A stretch of DNA of 16,259 nt from contig SHUN01000013.1 in assembly GCA_009697495.1 (NCBI GenBank), positions 1-16,259 of the forward strand, given 5' to 3'. The stretch is from Bryobacterales bacterium (GTDB lineage Bacteria > Acidobacteriota > Terriglobia > Bryobacterales > Bryobacteraceae). How positions within the stretch are numbered: the stretch's first letter is position 1; each line of letters opens with the position of its first letter. The translations under genes were made by a program, and so were the position numbers. Positions 1 to 6,729 of the stretch are shown piece by piece. The notes below the pieces were generated by a model. That model was not told where the DNA came from. It searched no databases and saw only the letters and a program-made list of their open reading frames with translations.

Positions 1-171
1 CACGTATTCCATTAATCCGAGCTGAACGGCGTTGTAGCCATCTGTCGCCGGCGTCTTGCGCTGCACGACAACACAAGGTCCCGCTTTCACCAAGGTCACT
101 GGGACCACTTGGCCTTCTGCGTTGAACACTTGCGTCATCCCGATTTTTTTGCCGAGTATTCCTGGGCTCAT
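1..171 (-). CDS. rplC: 50S ribosomal protein L3, N-terminal 57 residues (cut by window edge)
   Basis: The reading frame begins at ATG (171) and runs off the left edge, so only the N-terminus is seen. It starts [16 protein letters not shown], the hallmark start of bacterial L3 (G-KK-GMTQ-F), and continues with a V-P-VT-V-AGPC-VVQ-KT segment typical of the family. L3 is an early assembly protein of the large subunit that reaches the peptidyl-transferase centre. A GAGGAAAG ribosome binding site lies just upstream of the ATG. It follows rpsJ by 102 bp in the conserved order rpsJ-rplC, so it belongs to the same transcription unit, which continues beyond the window as the S10 operon. Confidence 0.95.
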   Translation of the reverse strand, partial: MSPGILGKKIGMTQVFNAEGQVVPVTLVKAGPCVVVQRKTPATDGYNAVQLGLMEYV

Positions 172-273
172 TGCACTTTCCTCTTCGGTAACCGTCGCGG
201 CGCTTTCGCCGCGCGTCCATTACCCATCCGGTTCCCCGAATTCTTAATTCTTTGTTTTCATTACCGACGAAAA

Positions 274-591
274 CTACTTCTTACCGAAAGCCTTAATTTC
301 GACGTCCACGCCGGCCGGCAGGTCGAGCTTCATCAGCGCGTCCACCGTTTCCTGCGTCGGCGACAAAATGTCGAGCAACCGCTTGTGCGTCCGCATTTCA
401 AACTGCTCTCGCGATTTCTTATCCACGTGCGGCGAACGGTTCACCGTGTGCCGATTGATTACCGTCGGCAACGGAATCGGTCCCGCAACCTGTGCGCCGC
501 TTCGCTTGGCAGTCGCCACGATTTCCTGCGTCGATTGGTCAAGTACGCGGTGATCGTACGCCTTCAGCCGAATTCTTATGCTTTCTCTCAA
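274..591 (-). CDS. rpsJ: 30S ribosomal protein S10
   Basis: The 105-residue product has the S10 signature: [16 protein letters not shown] near the N-terminus, a GPIPLPT segment near residue 37, and [20 protein letters not shown] in the middle. S10 is a small-subunit head protein and is also NusE, the partner of NusG/NusB in antitermination; those roles are family knowledge. Length matches the usual 102-105 residues. The only start that keeps the N-terminus is TTG at 591: an in-frame TAA lies four codons upstream and no ATG or GTG is available. The ribosome binding site is weak, so translation may depend on coupling to tuf, which ends 31 bp upstream. It lies between tuf and rplC as in many bacterial str/S10 clusters. 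Confidence 0.96.
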   Translation of the reverse strand: MRESIRIRLKAYDHRVLDQSTQEIVATAKRSGAQVAGPIPLPTVINRHTVNRSPHVDKKSREQFEMRTHKRLLDILSPTQETVDALMKLDLPAGVDVEIKAFGKK

Positions 592-622
592 AGACTTTTA
601 TCCAATCTTTCGATTCGTTGAA

Positions 623-1810
623 CTAGGAAACAATCTCCGCCACCGTGCCGGCGCCAACCGTGCGGCCGCCTTCGCGAATCGCGAAGCGCAAACCTTTGTC
701 CATGGCGATCGGGGTGATCAGTTCAATTTCCATCTGTACGTTATCGCCCGGCATCACCATTTCCGTGCCGGCGGGCAAATGCGCCACACCCGTCACGTCC
801 GTGGTCCGGAAGTAAAACTGCGGTCGGTATCCGTTGAAGAACGGCGTATGACGCCCGCCCTCTTCCTTCGACAACACGTAGACTTCACCCTTAAACTTCT
901 TGTGCGGCTTGATCGAACCCGGCTTCGCAATCACCTGTCCGCGCTCCACGCCTTCTTTGTCGACTCCGCGCAACAGCAGGCCCACATTGTCCCCGGCGCG
1001 CCCTTCGTCCAACAACTTCTTGAACATTTCCACGCCAGTCACAACCGTTTTCTTCGTGTCCTGGTACCCGACGATTTCCATTTCCTCGCCGACCTTGCAG
1101 ATACCCTGCTCGATACGGCCCGTCACAACCGTGCCGCGGCCCTGAATCGAGAAGATGTCTTCAATCGGCATCAGGAACGGTTTGTCAATGATGCGCGCCG
1201 GCATCGGAATGTACTTGTCGACCGCTTCCATCAACTCGTCAATCGCCGCTTCCCACTGCGGTTCGCCGTTCAATCCGCCCAAAGCCGAGACCTTGATCAC
1301 CGGCAAATCGTCACCGGGGAAGCCATACTTCGAGAGCAGTTCGCGAACTTCCATCTCCACCAGTTCCAACAGTTCCGTATCTTCCACCATGTCCACTTTG
1401 TTCAAAGCGACAACGATATAAGGTACGCCCACCTGGCGGGCCAGCAGAATGTGCTCGCGCGTCTGCGGCATCGGGCCGTCAGTCGCCGCCACCACCAGGA
1501 TCGCGCCGTCCATCTGCGCGGCTCCCGTGATCATGTTCTTAATGTAGTCGGCGTGGCCGGGGCAGTCGACGTGGGCATAGTGACGGTTCTTCGTCTCATA
1601 TTCCACGTGCGAGGCCGCAATCGTGATACCACGTGCTTTTTCTTCCGGCGCATTGTCGATCGAGTCAAAGCTGCGGAAGGTGTTCTTCGGATTGTGCTTG
1701 GACAGCGTCTTGGTGATCGCCGCCGTCAGCGTCGTCTTCCCGTGATCAATGTGGCCAATGGTGCCCACGTTGACGTGCGGTTTGGATCGATCAAATTTCT
1801 CTTTCGCCAT
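623..1810 (-). CDS. tuf: Translation elongation factor Tu
   Basis: The 395-residue product is full length (E. coli EF-Tu is about 394). It is the cytosolic GTPase that delivers aminoacyl-tRNA to the ribosome. The G motifs are all present: GHIDHGKT (residues 19-26), RGITI (60-64), DCPGH (82-86) and NKVD (137-140). Domain II shows the GRGTVVTGR signature, and the C-terminus is the conserved [16 protein letters not shown]. The ATG at 1810 is preceded by AGGAGA at good spacing. It follows fusA by 39 bp, the classical fusA-tuf order. Only one copy lies in this window; many bacteria have a second elsewhere. Nothing in the sequence suggests decay. Confidence 0.98.
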   Translation of the reverse strand: MAKEKFDRSKPHVNVGTIGHIDHGKTTLTAAITKTLSKHNPKNTFRSFDSIDNAPEEKARGITIAASHVEYETKNRHYAHVDCPGHADYIKNMITGAAQMDGAILVVAATDGPMPQTREHILLARQVGVPYIVVALNKVDMVEDTELLELVEMEVRELLSKYGFPGDDLPVIKVSALGGLNGEPQWEAAIDELMEAVDKYIPMPARIIDKPFLMPIEDIFSIQGRGTVVTGRIEQGICKVGEEMEIVGYQDTKKTVVTGVEMFKKLLDEGRAGDNVGLLLRGVDKEGVERGQVIAKPGSIKPHKKFKGEVYVLSKEEGGRHTPFFNGYRPQFYFRTTDVTGVAHLPAGTEMVMPGDNVQMEIELITPIAMDKGLRFAIREGGRTVGAGTVAEIVS

Positions 1811-1849
1811 GGTATGGATTCTCCTGTAGAAACTTTTGCTTGCAGCGGA

Positions 1850-3940
1850 CTAGGTCGTGACCTTGCCCTGGGACTTGCTGATGATTTCCGTCGCTATGTT
1901 CGCCGGCACTTCTTCATAACGTCCGAAGTGCATTGTAAAGCTCGCCCGGCCCTGGGTGCGGCTGCGCAATTCAGTGGCGTAACCGAACATTTCGCTCAGC
2001 GGGACCATCGATTTGATAACTTGCGTCGTACCGCGCATTTCCATGCCTTCCAGTCGGCCGCGACGCGAGATCAGGTCGCCGTTAACGGGCCCCATGTACT
2101 CATCCGGCACAACCACTTCCACCGACATAATCGGTTCCAGCAGCACTGGTCTGGCCTTCTTCACCGCATCCTGGATCGCCAGCGAACCGGCGATCTTGAA
2201 TGCCATTTCCGAAGAGTCAACGTCGTGATAGTTGCCGTCGTAAACCTGAACTTTCAGATCCGACATCGAGAAGCCGGCGATTAAGCCGCCTTCAAGGCGC
2301 TCAACAATGCCCTTTTGAATGGCCGGGATAAATTCTTTCGGAATCGTTCCGCCAACCGTCTTGTTCTCGAACTCGAAACCCTTGCCCTCTTCGAGCGGCT
2401 CAATCCGGATCTTGCATTCGCCAAATTGGCCCTTACCGCCGGACTGCCGCACGTGACGACCATGGCCTTCCGCCTTGGAACGAATGGTTTCTCGATAGGC
2501 TACCTGCGGTTTGCCGACGTTGGCTTCCACGCCAAATTCGCGCCGCATCCGCTCAACAATAATTTCCAGATGTAACTCGCCCATGCCAGCCAGAATCGTC
2601 TGGCCCGTTTCCGGGTCGGTGTTCACACGCAGCGTCGGATCTTCGTTCACCAGCTTCGCAATCGCCACGCCGAGCTTTTCCTGGTCCTGCTTCGATTTCG
2701 GCTCGATGGCGAGCTGGATCACCGGGTTCGGGAAATCGATCGCTTCCAGAACAACCGGATACCGTTCGTCGCAAATCGTGTCGCCGGTCTGTACCGACTT
2801 CAGGCCCACGCAGGCGCAAATGTCACCGGCCAGCACTTCCTGAATCTCTTCGCGCTTGTTGGCGTGCATCTTCACAATGCGGCCAATGCGTTCGCTCTTG
2901 CGTTTGCCCGGGTTGTACCCGTTCGTCCCCGTCAACAGCTTGCCCGAGTAGACGCGGACAAAACAAAGTTGCCCAACAAACGGATCGGTCATGATCTTGA
3001 ACACAAGGCCCGAGAACGGCGCGTTGTCGTCCGAAGGTCGAAGGACTTCTTCGCCAGTTTCGGGGTTCAGACCCTTCACCGGAGGAATATCGAGCGGCGA
3101 AGGCAGGAAATCCACCACCGCGTCCAACATGTCCTGCACTCCCTTGTTCTTAAAGGAGGAACCGCAGATAACCGGGAAAATCTTCATCCCGATCGTGGCT
3201 GTCCGGATGCCACGCATGATCTCGGCTTCGGTCAGCTCTTCGCCTTCCAAATACTTGTGCGTTAACTCGTCGTCGCATTCCGAGATCGCTTCAACCATAA
3301 GCGTGCGATACTCTTGCGCCTGCTCCAGGAGTTCTTCCGGTATTTCCACATCGTCAAACTTCGCGCCCAGCGTGTCATCACGCCAAATCCGCGCCTTCAT
3401 CGTCACCAGGTTTACGATGCCCAAAAACTTGTCTTCCGCGCCCACCGGGATCTGAATCGCCACCGGCTTGCACTTCATTCGGTCCACAATCGTTTGAATC
3501 GAATGAAAGAAATCCGCGCCAGCCCTGTCCATCTTGTTGATGAAGCAGATCCGCGGCACACCGTACTTATCCGCCTGCCGCCACACCGTTTCCGATTGCG
3601 GCTGCACGCCGGCGACAGCGTCGAACACAGCTACCGCGCCATCCAGAACACGCAACGAACGCTCCACTTCCGCAGTGAAATCCACGTGGCCGGGAGTATC
3701 GATGATATTGATCGCGATGTCGCGCCATTCGCAGCTAGTGGCAGCCGATGTGATCGTGATGCCGCGTTCCTGCTCCTGCTCCATCCAGTCCATCGTCGCC
3801 GTACCTTCATGGACTTCGCCAATCTTGTACGTGCGACCGGTGTAATAGAGAATCCGTTCGGTAGTCGTGGTTTTACCTGCATCAATGTGGGCCATGATGC
3901 CGATGTTGCGCATTCGTTCAAGTGGTACAGTACGAGCCAT
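1850..3940 (-). CDS. fusA: Translation elongation factor G
   Basis: The 696-residue product matches canonical EF-G, the GTPase that drives translocation of tRNA and mRNA and acts with RRF in ribosome recycling. G1 is AHIDAGKT (17-24), switch I carries RGITIT (59-64), G3 is DTPGH (81-85) and G4 is NKMD (135-138). Domain IV shows the conserved SGGKGQFGE stretch, and the C-terminal domain has [16 protein letters not shown] and [11 protein letters not shown]. Length and domain order fit a housekeeping EF-G rather than an EF-G2 or tetracycline-protection paralogue, and the position between rpsG and tuf supports that. The start is ATG at 3940, 21 bp after the rpsG stop; a GGAGA lies somewhat far upstream (about 15 nt). 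Confidence 0.98.
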   Translation of the reverse strand: MARTVPLERMRNIGIMAHIDAGKTTTTERILYYTGRTYKIGEVHEGTATMDWMEQEQERGITITSAATSCEWRDIAINIIDTPGHVDFTAEVERSLRVLDGAVAVFDAVAGVQPQSETVWRQADKYGVPRICFINKMDRAGADFFHSIQTIVDRMKCKPVAIQIPVGAEDKFLGIVNLVTMKARIWRDDTLGAKFDDVEIPEELLEQAQEYRTLMVEAISECDDELTHKYLEGEELTEAEIMRGIRTATIGMKIFPVICGSSFKNKGVQDMLDAVVDFLPSPLDIPPVKGLNPETGEEVLRPSDDNAPFSGLVFKIMTDPFVGQLCFVRVYSGKLLTGTNGYNPGKRKSERIGRIVKMHANKREEIQEVLAGDICACVGLKSVQTGDTICDERYPVVLEAIDFPNPVIQLAIEPKSKQDQEKLGVAIAKLVNEDPTLRVNTDPETGQTILAGMGELHLEIIVERMRREFGVEANVGKPQVAYRETIRSKAEGHGRHVRQSGGKGQFGECKIRIEPLEEGKGFEFENKTVGGTIPKEFIPAIQKGIVERLEGGLIAGFSMSDLKVQVYDGNYHDVDSSEMAFKIAGSLAIQDAVKKARPVLLEPIMSVEVVVPDEYMGPVNGDLISRRGRLEGMEMRGTTQVIKSMVPLSEMFGYATELRSRTQGRASFTMHFGRYEEVPANIATEIISKSQGKVTT

Positions 3941-3961
3941 AAAAAACTTTGCCGGATCTCC

Positions 3962-4435
3962 CTACCAACGATAGTGCGCGAAGGCTTTATTGGCCTCGGC
4001 CATACGGTGGACGTCGTCTTTCTTTTTGATCGCTCCGCCGCGCAGATTCGCCGCGTCGAGCAGTTCATTCGCCAGCCGGTCGGGCATGCCCTTTTCAGGA
4101 CGCGACCGCGCATTCGTAATCAGCCAGCGGAACGCCAGCGACGTCCGCCGGTTCTGCGGCACTTCCACCGGAACCTGATAGTTCGCGCCGCCGACGCGCC
4201 GTGTCTTCACTTCCAACATCGGCTTGCAGTTCTCAACCGCTTTCTTGAAGATCTTCAGCGATTCCTCGCCCCCGCTCTTCTCGCCGACTCGGTTCATGGC
4301 GGCGTAAAACACCCGCTGCGCCACGGCCTTCCGGCCTTCCCACATCAGCGAATTCACGAACTTCTCCACCAGCGTCGATCCAAAAATCGGATCCGGGGCC
4401 ACTTCGCGAACTTCTGCTCTTCTTCTACGCGGCAT
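3962..4435 (-). CDS. rpsG: 30S ribosomal protein S7
   Basis: The 157-residue protein begins [20 protein letters not shown] and contains [18 protein letters not shown], the [20 protein letters not shown] segment, YQVPVEV, and the C-terminal [15 protein letters not shown] typical of bacterial S7. S7 nucleates assembly of the 30S head by binding the 3' major domain of 16S rRNA and contacts mRNA and tRNA in the E site. It starts at ATG 4435 with an AAGGGAT ribosome binding site, only 12 bp after rpsL. In E. coli S7 represses its own operon by binding an rpsL-rpsG spacer of nearly 100 nt; the spacer here is too short for that structure, so any autoregulation must use another site. Confidence 0.97.
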   Translation of the reverse strand: MPRRRRAEVREVAPDPIFGSTLVEKFVNSLMWEGRKAVAQRVFYAAMNRVGEKSGGEESLKIFKKAVENCKPMLEVKTRRVGGANYQVPVEVPQNRRTSLAFRWLITNARSRPEKGMPDRLANELLDAANLRGGAIKKKDDVHRMAEANKAFAHYRW

Positions 4436-4447
4436 ATCTGAAATCCC

Positions 4448-4828
4448 TTACGCTTTCTGCTTCGGACGCTTTGCGCCGTACTTCGAGCGGCTCTGCTTAC
4501 GGTTCGCGACGCCGCCGGCGTCTAGCGTTCCGCGCACAACGTGGTAACGAACACCCGGCAAATCTTTCACACGCCCCCCGCGGATCAGCACAATCGAGTG
4601 CTCCTGCAGGTTGTGGCCTTCGCCCGGAATATACGTCGTCACTTCAATACCGTTCGTCAGTCGGACACGCGCCACTTTCCGCAACGCCGAGTTCGGCTTT
4701 TTCGGGGTGGTGGTGTAAACACGCGTACAAACGCCCCGCTTCTGCGGACACGCCTGTAACGCGGGACTCGCCGTCTTGTAACGCGTGGGTTTTCTGCCCA
4801 GGCGCACGAGTTGGTTAAAGGTAGGCAC
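4448..4828 (-). CDS. rpsL: 30S ribosomal protein S12
   Basis: The 126-residue product shows [25 protein letters not shown], and [20 protein letters not shown], the diagnostic S12 segments. S12 lies at the 30S decoding centre and influences accuracy. The lysines whose mutation gives streptomycin resistance (E. coli K42 and K87) correspond to lysines in PKKPNS (43/44) and K88 in KDLPG, so the sequence is of the sensitive wild-type form. D89 is the equivalent of the aspartate methylthiolated by RimO. The start is GTG at 4828, chosen because AAGGAGAAGG lies directly upstream and no ATG is available. It is the first gene of the operon. Confidence 0.97.
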   Translation of the reverse strand: MPTFNQLVRLGRKPTRYKTASPALQACPQKRGVCTRVYTTTPKKPNSALRKVARVRLTNGIEVTTYIPGEGHNLQEHSIVLIRGGRVKDLPGVRYHVVRGTLDAGGVANRKQSRSKYGAKRPKQKA

Positions 4829-5152
4829 TAAGACCTTCTCCTTGCATTTGCATCAAAATTTGGAATTCGGTTAAAAATGACCCTCTCGGCAAGCCAATCA
4901 CCCGGCGGGAGCCTTTGGATTACAGCCACAGGATCGGTAGAATCGCGATTGGACACAGAATGCCCACTCTCACGAAACTTGCACTTTGGAATGTGCTAGG
5001 AAGTAGATCTTCGGAAACAGTCCATATCCCATCAGGCGCGTATGTCCTTGCGGATAGCGGGACTGACCCCCAACCGGGCCGCAACAAATGTGCGACGGTA
5101 GTCGGAGGCAGAAGTAACAACTCACTGCACTACATTTACATCTAACCTTACG
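4829..5152 (-). other. Long untranslated leader of the str operon
   Basis: About 320 bases separate the predicted promoter from rpsL. I see no convincing coding sequence on either strand: the reading frames present are short and lack family motifs. The stretch holds the rpsL ribosome binding site and, at 5059-5071, the motif GGGACTGACCCCC, which recurs near the right end of the window and looks like an insertion-sequence end. A weaker, unconvincing promoter-like pair (TTGGCT, then an A/T-rich box) lies around 4865-4895. The leader could hold a regulatory RNA structure for ribosomal-protein autoregulation, but I cannot show one. Confidence 0.5.
4834..4843 (-). promoter_or_regulatory. Ribosome binding site of rpsL
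   Basis: On the minus strand AAGGAGAAGG lies five bases before the GTG start of rpsL (about nine if the AAGGAG core is counted). It decides the choice of this non-ATG start. Confidence 0.85.
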
Positions 5153-5181
5153 AGTGTAGTGGAAAAATAAACGAGTGTCAA
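5153..5181 (-). promoter_or_regulatory. Sigma70-type promoter for the str operon
   Basis: Reading leftwards on the minus strand there is a perfect -35 box TTGACA (5181-5176), a 17-base T-rich spacer, and a -10 box TACACT (5158-5153; four of six consensus bases). Spacing is ideal and the orientation points at rpsL, about 325 bases away. Transcription should start near 5146. It is the best promoter-like sequence I noticed upstream of rpsL, and rpsL needs its own promoter because no rpoC precedes it. The same bases form part of an inverted repeat (CACTACA ... TGTAGTG, 5127-5160), which could be a binding site or chance. Confidence 0.65.
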
Positions 5182-5629
5182 CTCGCCCGTCTGCACACAC
5201 ACCACTTTCGGGTAGGAGTTCAATATAGCACGGATTTGTTTTCCTTAGAGCATTTTCCGGTTTTTCGTAGAATGGCCCGGCGGCCCCGAACTGGGCCCGA
5301 CGCGTCAGCAAGACTTTATGGTCTGCATCCGATAGGAAGTGATTTTCGACTTCGCGGTTCTTCCGCCATCACGGTTATTCAAAAAAGAGGCTTCAGGCGT
5401 CTGTCGGTGATAGAAATTGCCTCCGTGGAATCGATCCCCTGGCTGCGTACATCTGCAAAGGGTCCGTGAGTTGTTGGTTCTAAGCTCGGCGAGATCTATC
5501 CCCGGCACACCCCCAAGCCCTTCCCGATACCGGTAGTTAGAGCTGAGCAGACGTTCCGGTTCGGCGCATACTGGCTGCCTGTTTGTGCAGTACCAGATCA
5601 AGCGGGCGCTTTCGCAGCCCCCTGTGATC
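5182..5629. other. Stretch without a recognisable gene
   Basis: Open frames of about 77 residues (plus, 5236-5469) and 98 residues (minus, 5305-5601) exist, but neither has a ribosome binding site, a family motif or plausible composition. The stretch joins the operon promoter to the insertion-sequence debris on its right and probably is decayed DNA. No repeats shared with the rest of the window were seen here. Confidence 0.45.
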
Positions 5630-5800
5630 GGCCTACTGATTCAGGCCCGCAATCGGATGGACCAGGAGACCCCCGGTGCCGATCCGAACGTGGAGGGCTC
5701 ATTCAGTCCTATGAAGTCGCCTTTCGAATGCAGGTACAGGCCCCCGGAAGTGTTCGACGTGATGCAGGAATCGGAAGCCACGCGCAACCTCTACGCTGTT
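5630..5800 (+). pseudogene. Remnant of a DUF1501 family gene (frameshifted)
   Basis: Read with two frame changes, the stretch gives a collinear match to DUF1501 proteins: RNRMDQETPGADPNVE in one frame (about 5654-5695), then LIQSYEVAFRMQVQAP in another (5698-5742), then EVFDVMQESEATRNLY back in the first (5747-5794). The pattern S-E-AFRMQ-APEVFD--ESEATRNLYG is characteristic of this family of secreted sulfatase/phosphatase-fold proteins, common in Acidobacteriota and Planctomycetota beside DUF1549/DUF1553 cytochromes. Intact members run to more than 400 residues, so only a small internal piece survives. The sequence breaks off where transposase-like sequence begins, which suggests insertion followed by deletion. 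Family assignment is from memory of the motif, not a search. Confidence 0.6.
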
Positions 5801-5817
5801 TGGAGACCCGTTCTATC

Positions 5818-6021
5818 AAGGGCCAACTCGATCATAAGCCCGAGACGCTCACCAGCGATTGGGTGTGGGCGACTACTCGCTCCTCCGATCTGGCTACCGT
5901 CAAACGTTGCGTCGTGTTTGGACACCAGTGATTCGACATCGAAAATCATGGCTTCAACGAACTGGTCAATGATTTACACGTCGGCCATGTGTTGAAGCAT
6001 TAACCTGTGGCCATCCATCCG
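5818..6021 (+). pseudogene. C-terminal remnant of an IS4-like DDE transposase
   Basis: One frame reads ETLTSDWVWATTRSSDLATV ... VFGHQ, a TGA stop (5929-5931), then FDIENHGFNELVNDLH and HVLKH, a TAA stop (6001-6003), then PVAI. Read through the stops it resembles the end of IS4-group transposases (LGHQRWDIEN-GFNELV ... HVYKH-PVAI), where the E of the DIEN segment is the last acidic residue of the DDE triad. The substitutions that created the stops are simple (W or R to TGA, E to TAA). The N-terminal two thirds, including the other catalytic aspartates, are missing, so the element is dead. No matching terminal repeats were found around it. Confidence 0.6.
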
Positions 6022-6263
6022 CAAGAATAGATCCGAAGCGCGTTGGGTGAACCTGAGTGCGGCTGCAATTTATGGCGGCTTGATTCCGAGCGCCCTGTCG
6101 CCGTGACTGTCTTGAGCCGCGTCGCACTGGCCGGAAACATTTCAACTTCAGCGTGCCGATGCGCATATGCCTTCGCCGTAGTATGCCAATCCCCCTTTTG
6201 GTTCCTCTCGTAGACCGAAAATTCCCATTCCTAATCTGCTCTTCCGCCCGCAAGCCCTTCGGC
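6022..6263. other. Stretch without a recognisable gene
   Basis: The stretch lies between the transposase remnant and the small repeat element. A 99-residue minus frame crosses it but shows no motif, is rich in arginine and overlaps the transposase remnant antisense, so I regard it as spurious. It probably is the decayed end of the insertion sequence or its former target. Confidence 0.4.
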
Positions 6264-6281
6264 ACTCTCCAGAAATGATCC
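6264..6281 (+). repeat. Extra copy of the small element's terminal sequence
   Basis: ACTCTCCAGAAATGATCC matches the end of the inverted-repeat element that begins 24 bases downstream, and the bases before it (CTTCGGC) match those flanking the element copy at the right end of the window (16111-16117). It looks like the stub of a second element, or a duplicated end, abutting the full one. Confidence 0.65.
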
Positions 6282-6427
6282 GGGTATGCTCTCCAGAATT
6301 GACCCGTCGGCCCGGCCGGGCCGGGGATGATAACGCCTTGCCCACCTATGGCTTGCGGACCAAGGTGCGGCGCATGGAGCGGGCAACTCTAACTGAGCAC
6401 AAGTGGGTCATTTCTGGAGAGCGCCGA
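6280..6427 (+). mobile_element. Small non-coding element with terminal inverted repeats (copy 1)
   Basis: The core at 6288-6422 is 135 bp. Its ends, GCTCTCCAGAATTGACCC (6288-6305) and the complement of GCTCTCCAGAAATGACCC (6405-6422), pair at 17 of 18 positions. The interior holds a perfect 16-bp palindrome, CGGCCCGGCCGGGCCG, at 6309-6324. A second copy in inverted orientation lies at 16113-16259; by eye the two differ at six bases and one indel over about 148 bp, near 95% identity, so the similarity extends a few bases beyond the terminal repeats. The size, lack of a credible gene and paired ends fit a miniature inverted-repeat element mobilised by a transposase elsewhere. I could not assign the family and saw no clear target duplication. 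Confidence 0.75.
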
Positions 6428-6439
6428 GGGTACAAGAGG

Positions 6440-6469
6440 TCGCGAGCTCGAATCTCCCCGGCCCGACCA
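6440..6469 (+). other. tRNA 3'-end-like fragment (T-arm and acceptor with CCA)
   Basis: The sequence TCGCGAGCTCGAATC followed by CGGCCCG-A-CCA resembles a tRNA T-arm and 3' acceptor strand. A 5-bp T-stem forms with one mismatch around a loop CTCGAAT, then come seven acceptor bases (6459-6465), discriminator A and CCA at 6467-6469. No D-arm or anticodon arm is recognisable upstream, where the repeat element sits. The T-loop C in place of the first T and the stem mismatch argue for a dead fragment. It could mark an old integration site, or be chance in GC-rich DNA. Confidence 0.4.
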
Positions 6470-6729
6470 AATGTTTGAAAGACTTAGCAGAGCTGGAATT
6501 TGCTGGCGCCCACGGTGCCCAACGTCTTGCGTGACGGCCTTCCTCACCATGCAAGAGCGAGCCGGCGAAGGGAAATACAGCCAGGACCTCGTCTGCGAAT
6601 GCAGGCACCCGGCTGGCCGCCTCTTCCCCATCGAGATGCTCGAGGAAATGAACAAGTTCTAACGAGAAACTCATGCGATACCAACATGTACTTGTTACAC
6701 TGCGCTCATACGTCCGAAGGAGTCTGCCA
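6470..6729. other. Upstream region of the Oar-like gene, no recognisable gene
   Basis: A 63-residue plus frame (6471-6662) ends CRHPAGRLFPIEMLEEMNKF, but it has no ribosome binding site and no family I recognise. The promoter of the downstream receptor gene should lie here; I found no pair of boxes good enough to call. The ribosome binding site for that gene is at 6717-6722. Confidence 0.45.
6717..6722 (+). promoter_or_regulatory. Ribosome binding site that fixes the start of the Oar-like gene
   Basis: AAGGAG lies seven bases before the ATG at 6730. The longer in-frame ATG at 6673 has no such site, and starting there would put 19 residues ahead of a clean signal peptide. Confidence 0.85.

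Noticed and set aside
578..2284. 568-residue open frame on the plus strand across tuf and fusA
   Set aside because: It is antisense to two certain genes, is rich in H and R as expected of a shadow frame, and has no ribosome binding site or family motif.
3314..4441. 375-residue plus frame across fusA and rpsG
   Set aside because: Shadow of highly conserved ribosomal genes on the other strand; composition is typical of antisense translation.
5585..5995. 136-residue plus frame as an intact gene
   Set aside because: It mixes a DUF1501 fragment with out-of-frame transposase sequence, so it is an accidental frame across two remnants.
5966..6265. 99-residue minus frame
   Set aside because: Arginine-rich, no motif, antisense to the transposase remnant.
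6280..6427. CRISPR array or toxin-antitoxin locus in the repeat-rich region
   Set aside because: There are no regularly spaced short repeats with unique spacers and no small gene pair; the repeats are two inverted element copies far apart.
6673..6729. Upstream ATG at 6673 as start of the Oar-like protein
   Set aside because: No ribosome binding site there, and it would put 19 residues before a complete signal peptide; the AAGGAG at 6717 fits ATG 6730.
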